Of a stretch of DNA of 5,137 nt, positions 5,107-5,137 are shown piece after piece. Made by a program: the position numbers and the translations under genes. Every line of letters begins with the position of its first letter. The stretch's first letter is position 1. The notes below the pieces were generated by a model that worked only from the letters and a program-made list of their open reading frames with translations, was not told where the DNA came from and did not search any database. Source of the stretch: a bacterium (GTDB lineage Bacteria; Auribacterota; UBA3054; B51-G9); NCBI GenBank assembly GCA_029933535.1, contig JAOZNZ010000273.1, positions 1 to 5,137 of the forward strand, given 5' to 3'.

Positions 5107-5137
5107 TGGATTAATGAATTGTAGGTTAAAAGTTTAA

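Noticed and set aside
5118..5123. TACAAT as a -10 box before the CsgG-like gene
   Set aside because: It lies only 11 nt from the ATG, and the matching -35 region would be outside the window, so it cannot be judged.

Overview
The window is one dense, AT-rich bacterial gene cluster read entirely from the minus strand. It holds seven consecutive genes (the last cut by the left edge), and every product begins with an export signal. At least five of the seven signals end in a lipobox or a lipobox-like cysteine. The cluster therefore encodes an envelope or periplasm-facing protein set with no enzymes, transporters or DNA-acting proteins. The organism is a diderm (Gram-negative-type) bacterium. A TIGR04073-type protein (exosortase-system-associated), low G+C, mixed Shine-Dalgarno use and an intergenic heptamer array point towards the PVC group (Lentisphaerota, Verrucomicrobiota, Planctomycetota) or a related lineage. 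That placement is inference, not shown by the sequence.

Layout in transcription order, right to left: (1) 5106-4060, an exported CsgG-like protein with an extra C-terminal domain; (2) 3988-3413, LpoB-like lipoprotein A; (3) 3335-2931, a small exported TIGR04073-family protein; (4) 2791-2219, LpoB-like lipoprotein B; (5) 2063-1503, LpoB-like lipoprotein C; (6) 1493-150, a large COG3014-type TPR lipoprotein; (7) 147 to beyond base 1, the start of another probable lipoprotein. Spacing is 71, 77, 139, 155, 9 and 2 nt. Genes 5-7 are almost certainly co-transcribed. Genes 1-4 may share the transcript, since I found no convincing terminator or internal promoter.

Functional reading: LpoB of E. coli is an outer-membrane lipoprotein that reaches through the periplasm to activate the peptidoglycan synthase PBP1b. 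LpoB-like and COG3014 genes are known neighbours in other bacteria. This cluster keeps that pair but has three LpoB-like paralogs, a CsgG-like protein of related fold at the head, and a TIGR04073 protein in the middle. No penicillin-binding protein, curli gene or exosortase is in the window, so a role in peptidoglycan synthesis, secretion or surface assembly is a hypothesis.

The two longest intergenic gaps (2792-2930 and 2064-2218) lie upstream of LpoB-like genes B and C. They share short ordered blocks at similar distances from the two start codons, which suggests the tandem duplication included the 5' leader. The second gap also carries a 35-bp array of five 7-bp repeats abutting the stop of gene B.
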